Shown: positions 56,094 through 64,000 of the stretch, one piece after another
How the letters are laid out: each line of letters begins with the position of its first letter
Position numbering within the stretch: the first letter of the stretch is position 1
Origin: Cyanodermella asteris
Lineage: Eukaryota > Ascomycota > Lecanoromycetes > Ostropales > Stictidaceae
Direction: 5' to 3'
NCBI GenBank assembly: GCA_900618795.1
Contig: UYJD01000012.1
Span: forward strand, 522,855-586,854
DNA: 64,000 nt
Position numbers and translations under genes: made by a program
Notes under the pieces: generated by a model
Database searches by the model: none
Seen by the model: the letters and a program-made list of their open reading frames with translations, nothing else
Told to the model about the DNA's origin: nothing

Positions 56094-57194
56094 ATGCCTG
56101 TCACATCCTGGACCCTCGTTTCCGATTCCCTTTGCACATCTTATCCCTGGACAAAGCTGCCTCTGATAACGAATGGTCCCATGGGCCTCATCGCCGGACC
56201 TAAGCTCGTGACCGCCATCACAAAAGCCCAAGGCCTGGCCTTCCTCGGCGCCGGCTACGACATACCCGCGGCGGAGAAGAACTTGTCCGACGCACGCACC
56301 CAACTCGCCGCTCTCAAGACCGAGGGCATCGTTCCGAACTTGCCCTCCGATGGCACGCTTCCCGTCGGAATCGGCTTTCTGCTCTTTACGTTTCCACTCG
56401 AGGAAGTGCTGAGGTTAGTGAAGGAGTACAAGCCGGTAGCAGTATGGTTATTCGCGGCGCACGAAACGGCAGACTACGCGAGATGGGCGAAGGAAATTCG
56501 TGCAGTGAGTTCGCAGACGAAGATCTGGGTTCAGACGAACACGGTAGCGGACGCGGTCCAGCTTGCGGAGGAAACGAAGCCTGACGTCCTGGTCCTCCAG
56601 GGAGGCGACGCAGGAGGCCACGGCGGCGAGAAATCCGCGAGCATCATCTCCCTCGTCCCCGAAGCCGCCGACGCACTAGCAGCCGCCTCCGCCGCTCACA
56701 TCCCCTTAATCGCAGCCGGCGGTATCGCCGATTCACGAGGCACGGCCGCTGCAGTATCTCTCGGCGCCGCGGGCGTGACCCTGGGGACACGATTCCTCGT
56801 CACGGAAGAAGCCGCCATGCCCGGTGACGGGAACTATCTCAATGCGCTGCTGAAAGCGTCCGACGGCGGGGTGAGTACGTACAAAGACAAGGTGTTTGAC
56901 GATCTGAATGCAAAGGGAAATATATGGCCGAAGACTTATGATGGACGGGGGTTGAAGAATGCGAGTGCGTGGGACGCGGTCAACGGAGTGGACATTGAGG
57001 AGAATCGGAAGAGGTTTGCGCAGGGTGCAAAGGAGAAGGGTGGGTGGAAGGACAAGGTGGAGGAGTCCCGGGCAAATGCGTGGGCGGGGACGGCGGTGGG
57101 ATTGATTCGGAAGGTTGAGAAGGCCGCAGACGTGGTAAAGGAATGCAGGGAAGGGGCAAAGCGGATTCTGGAAACGGTGGAGGCGAGGCTGTGA
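56094..57194 (+). CDS. Nitronate monooxygenase (2-nitropropane dioxygenase family), 366 aa
   Basis: This is an FMN-dependent TIM-barrel enzyme that oxidises alkyl nitronates such as propionate 3-nitronate, a plant and fungal toxin. The single exon starts at ATG 56094. Marks: ITNGPMGLIAGPKLVTAITK (the usual first strand with PM), AFLGAGYD, LPVGIGFLLF, KIWVQTNTVADAVQLAEE, LVLQGGDAGGHGGEKSAS (FMN-binding and catalytic-His region), IPLIAAGGIADSRGTAAAVS, LGAAGVTLGTRFLVTEEAAM. Length fits the family (about 350 aa). The cofactor FMN and single-domain fold are known for the family; the true substrate is unknown here. Confidence 0.93.
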   Translation: MPVTSWTLVSDSLCTSYPWTKLPLITNGPMGLIAGPKLVTAITKAQGLAFLGAGYDIPAAEKNLSDARTQLAALKTEGIVPNLPSDGTLPVGIGFLLFTFPLEEVLRLVKEYKPVAVWLFAAHETADYARWAKEIRAVSSQTKIWVQTNTVADAVQLAEETKPDVLVLQGGDAGGHGGEKSASIISLVPEAADALAAASAAHIPLIAAGGIADSRGTAAAVSLGAAGVTLGTRFLVTEEAAMPGDGNYLNALLKASDGGVSTYKDKVFDDLNAKGNIWPKTYDGRGLKNASAWDAVNGVDIEENRKRFAQGAKEKGGWKDKVEESRANAWAGTAVGLIRKVEKAADVVKECREGAKRILETVEARL

Positions 57195-57590
57195 AGACAA
57201 TTGTCTCAATGGTACAGAGCTTGGGGACGTTTTTGAATGCACGGTGTCACTGACGAGGACTATTTCGTGAAACATCCGTGACCTATGCGCTGATTGAGTC
57301 AGATAAGATGGCCAAAAGTCTGAAATCCTACAAAGTCTTGATCGATGCCATTGCATTTCAAAGTTGATGCGTGACTGTGAATCGGTCAAGTGATAGCAGG
57401 ATGGCCTACATAATTTACTGATGCCTTTGTCGAGTCGGGATCTTTCGTAGACGCTGCAGTCACGTGACACAGCCAAGCTTCAGAGCTTCGATCGCAACGA
57501 CCACCAGCCGAAACTCGAGCATTGCGATCTCAAGACGACACACCCTCACCCACCTCCCCAAGCCAATTCACCCTTTTTTTTCCTCCCAAG
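57195..57590. promoter_or_regulatory. ATP19 upstream region with a TCACGTGA E-box
   Basis: The palindrome TCACGTGA lies at 57460-57467, 124 bp before the start codon. It matches Cbf1/bHLH-type sites that occur in promoters of fungal respiratory genes. No other gene is seen. Confidence 0.4.
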
Positions 57591-57993
57591 ATGGTTGCCA
57601 TGTACACCGTTGCCGGCCGGCAAGTCGGCTCCCACGTCGTACGTCCACCTTTCGCAGCAAAGCTTTGCGCCTCGAAGGCAGGCAGTCCGTCCATGAAGAA
57701 CCCCGAATTAATTTTGAATTTCTGTAGCTTGCCATGGCCACCCTCGGAGCGCTCTTTGGCGGTAGCTATCTCGCCATGGGAGGCAGCGACAAGAAGGCTC
57801 AGCAGACGCCCCCCATCAACGCTTCGAGCAAGGACGAGGAGAAGTTCATCAAGTATGCGACGATCCAACCGAATGCAGTCCGGACAGCATGAGACAAGAG
57901 AGAGGAGGGCAAATTGCTGACACACATGACAGGGAGTTCCTCCAGCAGGTGAACGCTGATGAGATCAAGGAGGGCGCCAAGGCAAAGCACTAG
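57591..57993 (+). CDS. ATP19: ATP synthase subunit K (Atp19-like), 77 aa, three exons
   Basis: This small subunit of mitochondrial F1Fo ATP synthase helps form dimers. Three exons: 57591-57638 (MVAMYTVAGRQVGSHV), 57728-57852 (LAMATLGALFGGSYLAMGGS and TPPINASSKDEEKFI), and 57933-57993 (EFLQQVNADEIKEGAKAKH). Introns are 89 and 80 nt with donors GTACGT and GTATGC and acceptors TGTAG and GACAG. The phases match (48+125+61 nt, 78 codons with the stop). The N-terminal TVAGRQVGSHVLAMATLG and PPINASS-DEEKFI motifs match fungal Atp19. A single membrane helix is expected. The gene is too short and split to show as one open frame, but the family match is strong. Confidence 0.93.
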
Positions 57994-58271
57994 ATGGTGA
58001 TGCGAAAAACAAAGTCGGGAGGCGCTCGATTCTATCTGCGATGGAACCATGACTACTGTACACTACGAAAGAGCATGATAGACAGCAACCGCGCATTGAT
58101 TCATTATCCATTCCTCAAGATTGTGTTTTGGCCGGCGACAGGTCTCCACGTCCTCGGAACAGCCACATGTCCCGATTGACCTATTTCTCTGGGTATCACA
58201 ATAGCACTACTACACACTTTTCCTGTCGAGCGACCGAACCATACGCCCCAATGCCAGCCGATGTCAAATGC

Positions 58272-59219
58272 TCAAGCCTCGATGAGATTCGGAATTGCAG
58301 GACCGATCCCCCTCAACAGCACGACCGTCTCTCCATCCGTACAGCTCTGCCCGACCTTCTCACTGAATTCGAGAAGCTTGCCCTTGTCGACGTGGAAGAC
58401 CCGCAACCGCTCCTGCTCTCCGCCTCCCCGATTGTTCACGTTCTGGACCTGCAGAGCTTTTGCAGCATCGTCCAGCATCCTTCCGACACTCCACTGCTTG
58501 CTGTAAAAGAATTCGCCTTGTGATAATTTGGACGTCGTCGTTGCCGATTCCGCTTCGACGTGTAGATACACCCTCTGGTCCATTGGTATTTTGGAGTCAC
58601 CCTTGGCCGTCTTCTTCAGACTGTTCAGCGCCACCATGCGTGCAACGGCACTGTTTGGCTTGGGCGCCGGTTTTAGTTTCGCCGTCGAGCTCGCTGCCGC
58701 CGCAGCCTTGTTCTGTCCCCAGAGCCGGAACTTGGCCAGCGCGCTTTGGGCCTTCTGAGCCGGTGAGACGCCGGGCGCCACGCCGAGCGGTTTCAGGTTG
58801 GCGCAGTCGTGGTTTTCCTGAAAGCGATGCGGCAGACAGTAGCTTCGGCGACACCGGTCGCATCGGACGCCCGTGACTAAAGGTGTATTGATGTACGTCT
58901 TGCAAGAGGGCTCCGAGCACTGGGTGCCGGATTCTAACGTAGGTTTCTGCGACAGGTTCACGTTGGCCGGCGAGCCAGATGCCGACCTCTTCGCCGCCGC
59001 CCAGGCGCCCTTTTTGGGACATTCATGAGCATCCTCCGTCCGGTGATCGAGACAGTAGTTCTGCTTGCAGGATTCACAGCGAAAAGGGAGGAAATCGAGT
59101 TGGTGGCAGTAGGTGTAGTGGCAGTGTCTGCCGATGGCCTCGACGTCACGTTCTTCAATCATGCTGTACGAAGTGTCTTGGTTGGACGATCCGGCCTGCG
59201 CAGACGAGGAGGAAGCCAT
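58272..59219 (-). CDS. AN1-type zinc-finger protein, Cuz1/ZFAND1-like, 315 aa
   Basis: Cuz1 links Cdc48/p97 and the proteasome in the response to arsenite and misfolded proteins. The single exon starts at ATG 59219. Two AN1 fingers: residues about 30-75 (CHYTYCHQLDFLPFRCESCK, then YCLDHRTEDAHEC) and about 95-145 (CSEPSCKTYINTPLVTGVRC, CRRSYCLPHRFQENHDC). The middle has the helical QKAQSALAKFRLWGQ and an Ala/Lys-rich linker. The C-terminal part (about residues 215-310: VYLHVEAESATTTSK, SVGRMLDDAAKALQV, GETVVLLRGIGPAIPNLIEA) fits the ubiquitin-like fold of Cuz1. The gene is divergent from RAD4 over 480 bp holding a CRE-like site. Confidence 0.92.
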   Translation of the reverse strand: MASSSSAQAGSSNQDTSYSMIEERDVEAIGRHCHYTYCHQLDFLPFRCESCKQNYCLDHRTEDAHECPKKGAWAAAKRSASGSPANVNLSQKPTLESGTQCSEPSCKTYINTPLVTGVRCDRCRRSYCLPHRFQENHDCANLKPLGVAPGVSPAQKAQSALAKFRLWGQNKAAAAASSTAKLKPAPKPNSAVARMVALNSLKKTAKGDSKIPMDQRVYLHVEAESATTTSKLSQGEFFYSKQWSVGRMLDDAAKALQVQNVNNRGGGEQERLRVFHVDKGKLLEFSEKVGQSCTDGETVVLLRGIGPAIPNLIEA

Positions 59220-59698
59220 GTTTGACAGTTACAGATGGCTGTCTGGATATATGCGTTATGCTATGCAGGTGTCCGGTTCGTTGGTCGACAGGGCAGGCAG
59301 ACACAGCCTCGTCAGCTAGGTAGTTGAAGGTGGCTTACAGCATTCAGCGGAGCTTCGAGAATCGTGAAGATGGCACCACGCTTGCTGCGCTGTGCTGTGC
59401 TGTGCTGTGCTTGGCGCCAGAGCCGCATCTTCTGGTCCGCCTGCAAGTTCATGTCTACCAGCTCAAGGACGAGTACACATTGGCTCGAGCCGAGAAGATG
59501 CCTCCTAGCAGCATACATCAAAGATTATAGATTGAGGTTGCAGGTGTTTTATCTGAGTTGATGACGTCATTGTCGCTCTCCCAGACGCGCCCCGGAAGGC
59601 ACGCGTATAGCGACGCTGACAAGTAGCTCAAATCCACTAAATATTTCAGAACTTGATCTTTACACAGCTATCTGGGTAGGAGCGATCTGGCGAGTGAC
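59220..59698. promoter_or_regulatory. Divergent CUZ1/RAD4 promoter region with a perfect CRE and a pentanucleotide repeat
   Basis: TGACGTCA (59562-59569) is a full palindromic CRE, the site of ATF/CREB-type bZIP factors such as Atf1 in fungi. It lies 130 bp from the RAD4 start and 343 bp from the CUZ1 start. A repeat of GCTGT units (59389-59410) is nearer to the CUZ1 start. Confidence 0.45.
59389..59410. repeat. Pentanucleotide repeat (GCTGT), about 4 units
   Basis: Tandem GCTGT units in the CUZ1/RAD4 promoter. Confidence 0.9.
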
Positions 59699-62600
59699 AT
59701 GCACTCTCTGGAGTCTGCTATGCCTCCTCTTATAAATCGTAAGCGGCGCCAGTCATCGTCAGAGCCGGAATCGCCACCGAAGAGAAAGAAGACCAACGGC
59801 TCAACGTCGGCAAAGCCAACTCCAACTGCGGCAGTCACGGCTTCTGGAAAGAGGAAACCCAAGGAACTCAAGAAACGTACTGTCGCAACCAAGATCGAGA
59901 AGAAAGCCAATCTTTTCGATTCTGTCGACAACGGTAGATCGCAAGCTAGAATTGAAGACAGCAGGCTCTTTACTCAGCATGGCGACGATTCAGATGACTC
60001 GGATCTATCGAGCGAGGCAGACAGCGACGACTTTGAAGACGTCATGTCTGGAAAAGCCAATAAAGCCGGACAAACAGACGACGACAACGACGACGACGAT
60101 TTTGAAGACGCCGTGCACGCTCCAGACGATGGGAAGATGACGGAAGATGCGCCAACAGGGGCCTTAGAGTTGAATCTGGGCGGCCCGCGAGCAGCAGCAG
60201 TGACATATGCAGATCTCACGGGCGGCAAGAAACAAGGGCCGTCAAAGAAGGACAAGCAAATCAGAATCCTGGCGCACTCTATGCATGTACAATATCTGAT
60301 GTGGCACAACCACGTCCGTAACCACTGGCTCAATGACACTGATGTTCAAAAGATCTTGGTGAATCACATGCAACAGTCTCAGAAGATGGCGGTTCAGTAC
60401 CAGAGCTGGAAGAAAAAGTCGGGTGTGGAAACAGAATCACCAAAGAAACCTAAAGACTCACGTGCCGGAGGTAAGAACTCTAGCAAGGGCAAAGGTCGAC
60501 AATCTGAAACCGTCAACCCTCGAAGCGAGCGGGACTGGGGCCGACCAGCGGAACGTCAAGCAGTTGGAAAGCCCGATCTGAGCCGCGGCGACCCAATTCA
60601 GCCCTTTTTGGGAGCACTAGCGACATGGTGGAAACAAAAGTTCACCATCACTGCGCCTGGTCTGCGAAAACGGGGTTACAAAGCAGTCAAAGTGTTACGA
60701 GACGAGATCCAGGAGTGGCGAAAGGGCGAGTCGGACGTTAAGGATCACGGCGAACATATCGCCAGCATCAAGGAATTTCGAGCACACGCAAAGCATTGTG
60801 AAGGCAGTCGAGACGTTGGCGCGCAGCTATTTGTTGCCCTTTTACGCGGCCTTGGGATTGAAGCTCGGATGGTGAGCAGCCTTCAACCTTTAGGTTATGG
60901 ATGGACCAAGCTCGAAGATGCCGAGGTGAAGATCAAGAAGGACACTCAAAAGACCAAGCCCGTCGGGGCCAAGAAGACGAACGGAAAAGAAGCCAAGCCT
61001 CGCAAGAACAATACTGGCGGAGGATCGAAGGCCAAAGCTGTTGTGCTTTCCGATACCAGTGACTTGAGTGAGCTGCCAAATGCTGGTAGTGATGACGACG
61101 ACGATAGCGACGTTTCTGTCATTGATATCACACCTAAGAAGCGACCGAACATGCCATATGATCGAGACTTGCTTTTCCCACACTATTGGATCGAAGCGAT
61201 ATCTCAACTCTCGCACAAGGTCTTTCCCGTCGATCCTTTCCTGCTCCAACATTCGGTAGCCACAAATCCAGAACATCTGATGCAGTTCGAAGCTCGAGGT
61301 GCGAAAGCTGAAAAATCACGCCAGATCTTTGCTTACGTCGTCGCGCATTCTTCCGATAATACTGCCAAAGATGTGACCGTCAGATATTTGAAGAAACACG
61401 TATTTCCCGGCAAGACCAAGGGTTTTCGACTCCCATCAGCAAGGATACCAGTCCACAATCGCCACGGCAGGGTCAGAGGATACTACGAGGTCGATTGGTG
61501 GCAGACTGTACTGCAGCCATATCTCAGACCAAGCGGCAAACGGACCATAGCTGATGACATGGAGGACCAACGTGACCTGCAGCCCGTCGAGCCTGAGGAG
61601 AAAGCTCCAAAAGAAGGGATTCCAGACACCTTGGACGGCTTCAAGCGGTCAGCTGAATATCTGCTAGGGCGAAATCTGCGTCGTGAGGAGGCTTTGCTCC
61701 CAGCTGCAGTGCCTGTGCAAACCTTCAAGACAGGGAAAGGTGACAAGGCAATGGAAGAACCCGTCTATCTGCGCAAAGACGTCGTCACTTGCAGGACAAG
61801 CGAGAGCTGGCACAAAGAAGGTCGCCAGGTCAAGGTTGGCCAGCAACCACTAAAGATGGTCCCGATCCGAGCGGTAACCCTAACACGCAAGCGAGAAATC
61901 GAAGAGTCCGAACGAGAGACAGGCGAAAAAGCAATGCAAGGCATGTATAGCAAGGATCAAACAGAGTGGATCATACCAGATCCCATCAAAAATGGCATCA
62001 TCCCCAAGAACGCATACGGCAACATGGACGCTTTTGTTCCGCAAATGATACCAAAGGGCGCCGTACACATCCCCCTGCGCGGTACCGTCAAGATATGCAA
62101 GAAACTCGAAATCGACTTTGCAGAAGCCGTGACGGGGTTCGAGTTTGGCAATAAGATGGCGGTGCCCGTCATCGAAGGCGTTGTGGTCGCTAAAGAGCAC
62201 GAGAACCGCGTCCTCGATGCCTGGGAGAAGGCGGAGGAAGAGCGCAAGGAACGCGAGGCGATCAAACAGGAGAAGCTTGTGCTGGGTACGTGGCGCAAGT
62301 TCCTCATGGGTCTACGCATTATGGAGAGGATGCGGGACGAGTACGAGGTTAACGTGGACGACAATGAGCGCGAGAAAATCAACCCCTTTGTCAATCCTAA
62401 CCGCCAAGCGAAGGATACCGCACCTGCGATCGATAGGGGTAAGGCTGATGGTAATCAATCAGATCACGAGGCCAGAATTTCCAAGGACGAAGACATGGCT
62501 GGAGGTGGTTTTATCGAAGACGATGCAGACCTTGGAGGTGGCTTCCTCCCAGAAGATCACGAAGCAAACAATGTTGGAGCTGGGAACGAACAGGACGACA

Positions 62601-63103
62601 CTGCGGGTGGCTTCCTCGTGGAAGCCGATGAGCAGACTCCGAATGAACCTGTCTCCGTTCCGAAAACGAAGATCCGCTCACTCGCGGCCATCGCTGCCCA
62701 ACAAGCAGAATCCGGTTCCGAGCCTGCCGAGGACGATAGTGCAGACGAGGAAGACATATCAGACCCAACTCCAGCGAAGAAGACACCCAACAAGAAATTT
62801 GCGCCAAAGGCCAAGCCAACACCGAAGCCAAAGCCCGAAGCGAAGCAAAAAGTCCAAGCAAAGCGAGTCGCCGCACGTCGCGGCAAGCCCAAGGAACACC
62901 GGCAAAAGGACGGTGCCGACGACTCGGAAGAACTCTCATCCGTTTCGTCCTCGGAAGAAGGAGGTTCTGGTAGTGCACCGGATCTCAGCCCGCCTCCAGC
63001 TAGGCCGGTCGCGACGCGTGCAAGACCGAGCAGGGCGAGTGCTCGTTCGGCAGCAAAAGCCATCCATAGTGAAGCTCGCAGCAAGTACTTCGAGGACGAG
63101 TAG
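59699..63103 (+). CDS. RAD4: DNA repair protein Rad4 (XPC homologue), 1134 aa
   Basis: Rad4/XPC finds helix-distorting DNA damage and opens nucleotide excision repair. Single exon. ATGs at 59699 (MHSLESAMPPLINRKR) and 59720 (MPPLINRKRRQSSSE) are both possible; the second is the better fit to related proteins, by guess. The N-terminal 240 residues are acidic and disordered with Lys-rich patches. The transglutaminase-like fold spans about residues 299-560 (VALLRGLGIEARMVSSLQPL). BHD1 begins near residue 643 (PDTLDGFKRSAEYLLGRNLR), BHD2 follows (WHKEGRQVKVGQQPLKMVPI), and BHD3 lies near 775 (GNMDAFVPQMIPKGAVHIPL). The C-terminal 270 residues are charged and disordered with GGGFIEDDADLGGGF-like repeats. 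Length is on the long side for Rad4. Confidence 0.95.
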   Translation: MHSLESAMPPLINRKRRQSSSEPESPPKRKKTNGSTSAKPTPTAAVTASGKRKPKELKKRTVATKIEKKANLFDSVDNGRSQARIEDSRLFTQHGDDSDDSDLSSEADSDDFEDVMSGKANKAGQTDDDNDDDDFEDAVHAPDDGKMTEDAPTGALELNLGGPRAAAVTYADLTGGKKQGPSKKDKQIRILAHSMHVQYLMWHNHVRNHWLNDTDVQKILVNHMQQSQKMAVQYQSWKKKSGVETESPKKPKDSRAGGKNSSKGKGRQSETVNPRSERDWGRPAERQAVGKPDLSRGDPIQPFLGALATWWKQKFTITAPGLRKRGYKAVKVLRDEIQEWRKGESDVKDHGEHIASIKEFRAHAKHCEGSRDVGAQLFVALLRGLGIEARMVSSLQPLGYGWTKLEDAEVKIKKDTQKTKPVGAKKTNGKEAKPRKNNTGGGSKAKAVVLSDTSDLSELPNAGSDDDDDSDVSVIDITPKKRPNMPYDRDLLFPHYWIEAISQLSHKVFPVDPFLLQHSVATNPEHLMQFEARGAKAEKSRQIFAYVVAHSSDNTAKDVTVRYLKKHVFPGKTKGFRLPSARIPVHNRHGRVRGYYEVDWWQTVLQPYLRPSGKRTIADDMEDQRDLQPVEPEEKAPKEGIPDTLDGFKRSAEYLLGRNLRREEALLPAAVPVQTFKTGKGDKAMEEPVYLRKDVVTCRTSESWHKEGRQVKVGQQPLKMVPIRAVTLTRKREIEESERETGEKAMQGMYSKDQTEWIIPDPIKNGIIPKNAYGNMDAFVPQMIPKGAVHIPLRGTVKICKKLEIDFAEAVTGFEFGNKMAVPVIEGVVVAKEHENRVLDAWEKAEEERKEREAIKQEKLVLGTWRKFLMGLRIMERMRDEYEVNVDDNEREKINPFVNPNRQAKDTAPAIDRGKADGNQSDHEARISKDEDMAGGGFIEDDADLGGGFLPEDHEANNVGAGNEQDDTAGGFLVEADEQTPNEPVSVPKTKIRSLAAIAAQQAESGSEPAEDDSADEEDISDPTPAKKTPNKKFAPKAKPTPKPKPEAKQKVQAKRVAARRGKPKEHRQKDGADDSEELSSVSSSEEGGSGSAPDLSPPPARPVATRARPSRASARSAAKAIHSEARSKYFEDE

Positions 63104-63747
63104 CGTCTCACGCTCCCCCCTTCCTTAGATGTAGATTCTTGGGAAAGCCGTGGGTATAAGTGGGACATGTGGGTAGATTGCGAAGGCGAATCGCTCTGGA
63201 TGGAATAAAATTCTCGCGTGAGACCACTAACATTGAGCTTAATATAGATGCCCGTCTCGCAGACATGTTCTTTGGCCTTCTATGGACGGGATCAATGGCA
63301 CAATCCCGCAACGCGGGTGAGTGAAAGTCGTGGAGACCTATACATAGAAGTACCCTTCTACACGTCCTTCGACAATGACTTAGTAACCAACTTAGAGTAA
63401 TATTCAGTGAGTTCTATAGTTACCTCTGGAGAACTCTATCGAGGTGTATACGAAAGTCATTACGAGTAGCAGTGGTATGACCTGCGCCACGACTTTCATT
63501 TACCCGCCTCGCCCCTCAACGTGGCTTGAGTATCAATAGATGACCATCGCGTGCGTTCGTGTAGCGTCACAATTGTAAACAAGAAGGGTAAACTGCCAAT
63601 GCGACGCAAGTCCCAGTCTGAATCTTAGCGGCTAGGAGCGCAAGCAAGGTCGAGCGACTTGATTACAGCACGTATTTCAGGGATCAGTTCTATACATCAT
63701 CATAGTACATATATTCACATTACATATCGTTTTAAGTTACTCCCCAA
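63104..63747. other. Convergent intergenic region
   Basis: 640 bp between the Rad4 stop and the alkaline phosphatase stop. No gene seen. Confidence 0.6.
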
Positions 63748-64000
63748 TCAGTACGTCGTCGCGTTCGTCGAGCCCCTGGTCTTGGACGGGCGACTCAATC
63801 CCAAGCAGCCGGCCAAGCCATAGAAGATGTCAATGTTGTTGTAAACACCCTGGAACAAGTTCTGGCACGGGCCCTGCGCGAAGACGGGCACGTCGGTGAG
63901 CGAGTGCACGCCCTGGTCAGCGCTGACGGGCAGCGTGCCGTTGACGATGAAGCCGGTCACGGCATCGACGTAGTTGACATAGTAGTCGTTGCTGCTGAAA
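63748..64000 (-). CDS. Alkaline phosphatase, 3'-end (partial)
   Basis: The C-terminal 84 codons of an alkaline phosphatase read back from the window's end. The segment GVHSLTDVPVFAQGP matches the end of the alkaline phosphatase catalytic core, where a His helps bind a zinc ion (the family reads H-T-G/S-x-DVPVFA). It is followed by NLFQGVYNNIDIFYGLAGCL, also typical. The stop is at 63748-63750. The start and signal peptide lie outside the window. Confidence 0.85.
   Translation of the reverse strand, partial: FSSNDYYVNYVDAVTGFIVNGTLPVSADQGVHSLTDVPVFAQGPCQNLFQGVYNNIDIFYGLAGCLGLSRPSKTRGSTNATTY

Overview
This window is nuclear DNA from a filamentous ascomycete (Pezizomycotina; a Dothideomycete is my best guess, from general impression only). 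The evidence is short introns of about 44-140 nt with GTRAGT-like donors, compact genes on both strands, and fungal families: an HET-domain protein, an HsbA-like secreted protein, Dal5-type and DHA1 transporters, fungal Set2, Rad4 and ATP synthase subunit K. There are two runs of N (284-568 and 41394-41418). I see no rRNA, CRISPR array or convincing transposon.

Layout. 0-2 kb: the 3' part of a FAD-dependent monooxygenase broken by a gap, then a tRNA-Gly(GCC). 1.9-8.1 kb: about 6 kb with no recognisable gene. 8-18 kb: an unknown disordered protein, a short-chain dehydrogenase, a Dal5-like MFS permease, and a divergent pair made of CFIm25 (3'-end processing of mRNA) and a CID/RS/proline-rich splicing-type protein. 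18-28 kb: a DHA1 MFS exporter, a SUKH (SMI1/KNR4) protein with long acidic runs, and an unknown protein. 28-38 kb: a non-RD protein kinase with a possible beta-propeller tail, an amino-acid permease with four exons, an F-box-like protein, and ORC2. 38-43 kb: an ACC-synthase-like aminotransferase facing a LOG-type phosphoribohydrolase, a perfect inverted repeat ending at a sequence gap, and a broken RCC1-like gene. 43-53 kb: an HsbA-like secreted protein, mitochondrial ribosomal protein bL19m, a membrane-anchored methyltransferase, and the H3K36 methyltransferase Set2. 53-64 kb: an HET-domain protein, nitronate monooxygenase, ATP synthase subunit K (three small exons), a Cuz1-like AN1 zinc-finger protein, Rad4/XPC, and the 3' end of an alkaline phosphatase.

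Most of this is ordinary genome: housekeeping genes for replication, repair, chromatin, mRNA processing and mitochondria, mixed with transporters and accessory enzymes. I found no clearly new system. The places most worth a second look are the ACC-synthase-like/LOG pair (both families are tied to plant hormones), the 171-bp perfect inverted repeat that starts at an exon/intron boundary of the LOG gene, the RCC1 relic, the SUKH protein whose domain seems to be split by an acidic insert carrying a nuclear-localisation-like motif, the kinase-propeller protein, and the CFIm25/CID divergent pair. Exon borders below were worked out by hand from splice motifs and reading-frame phase; no alignment was run.
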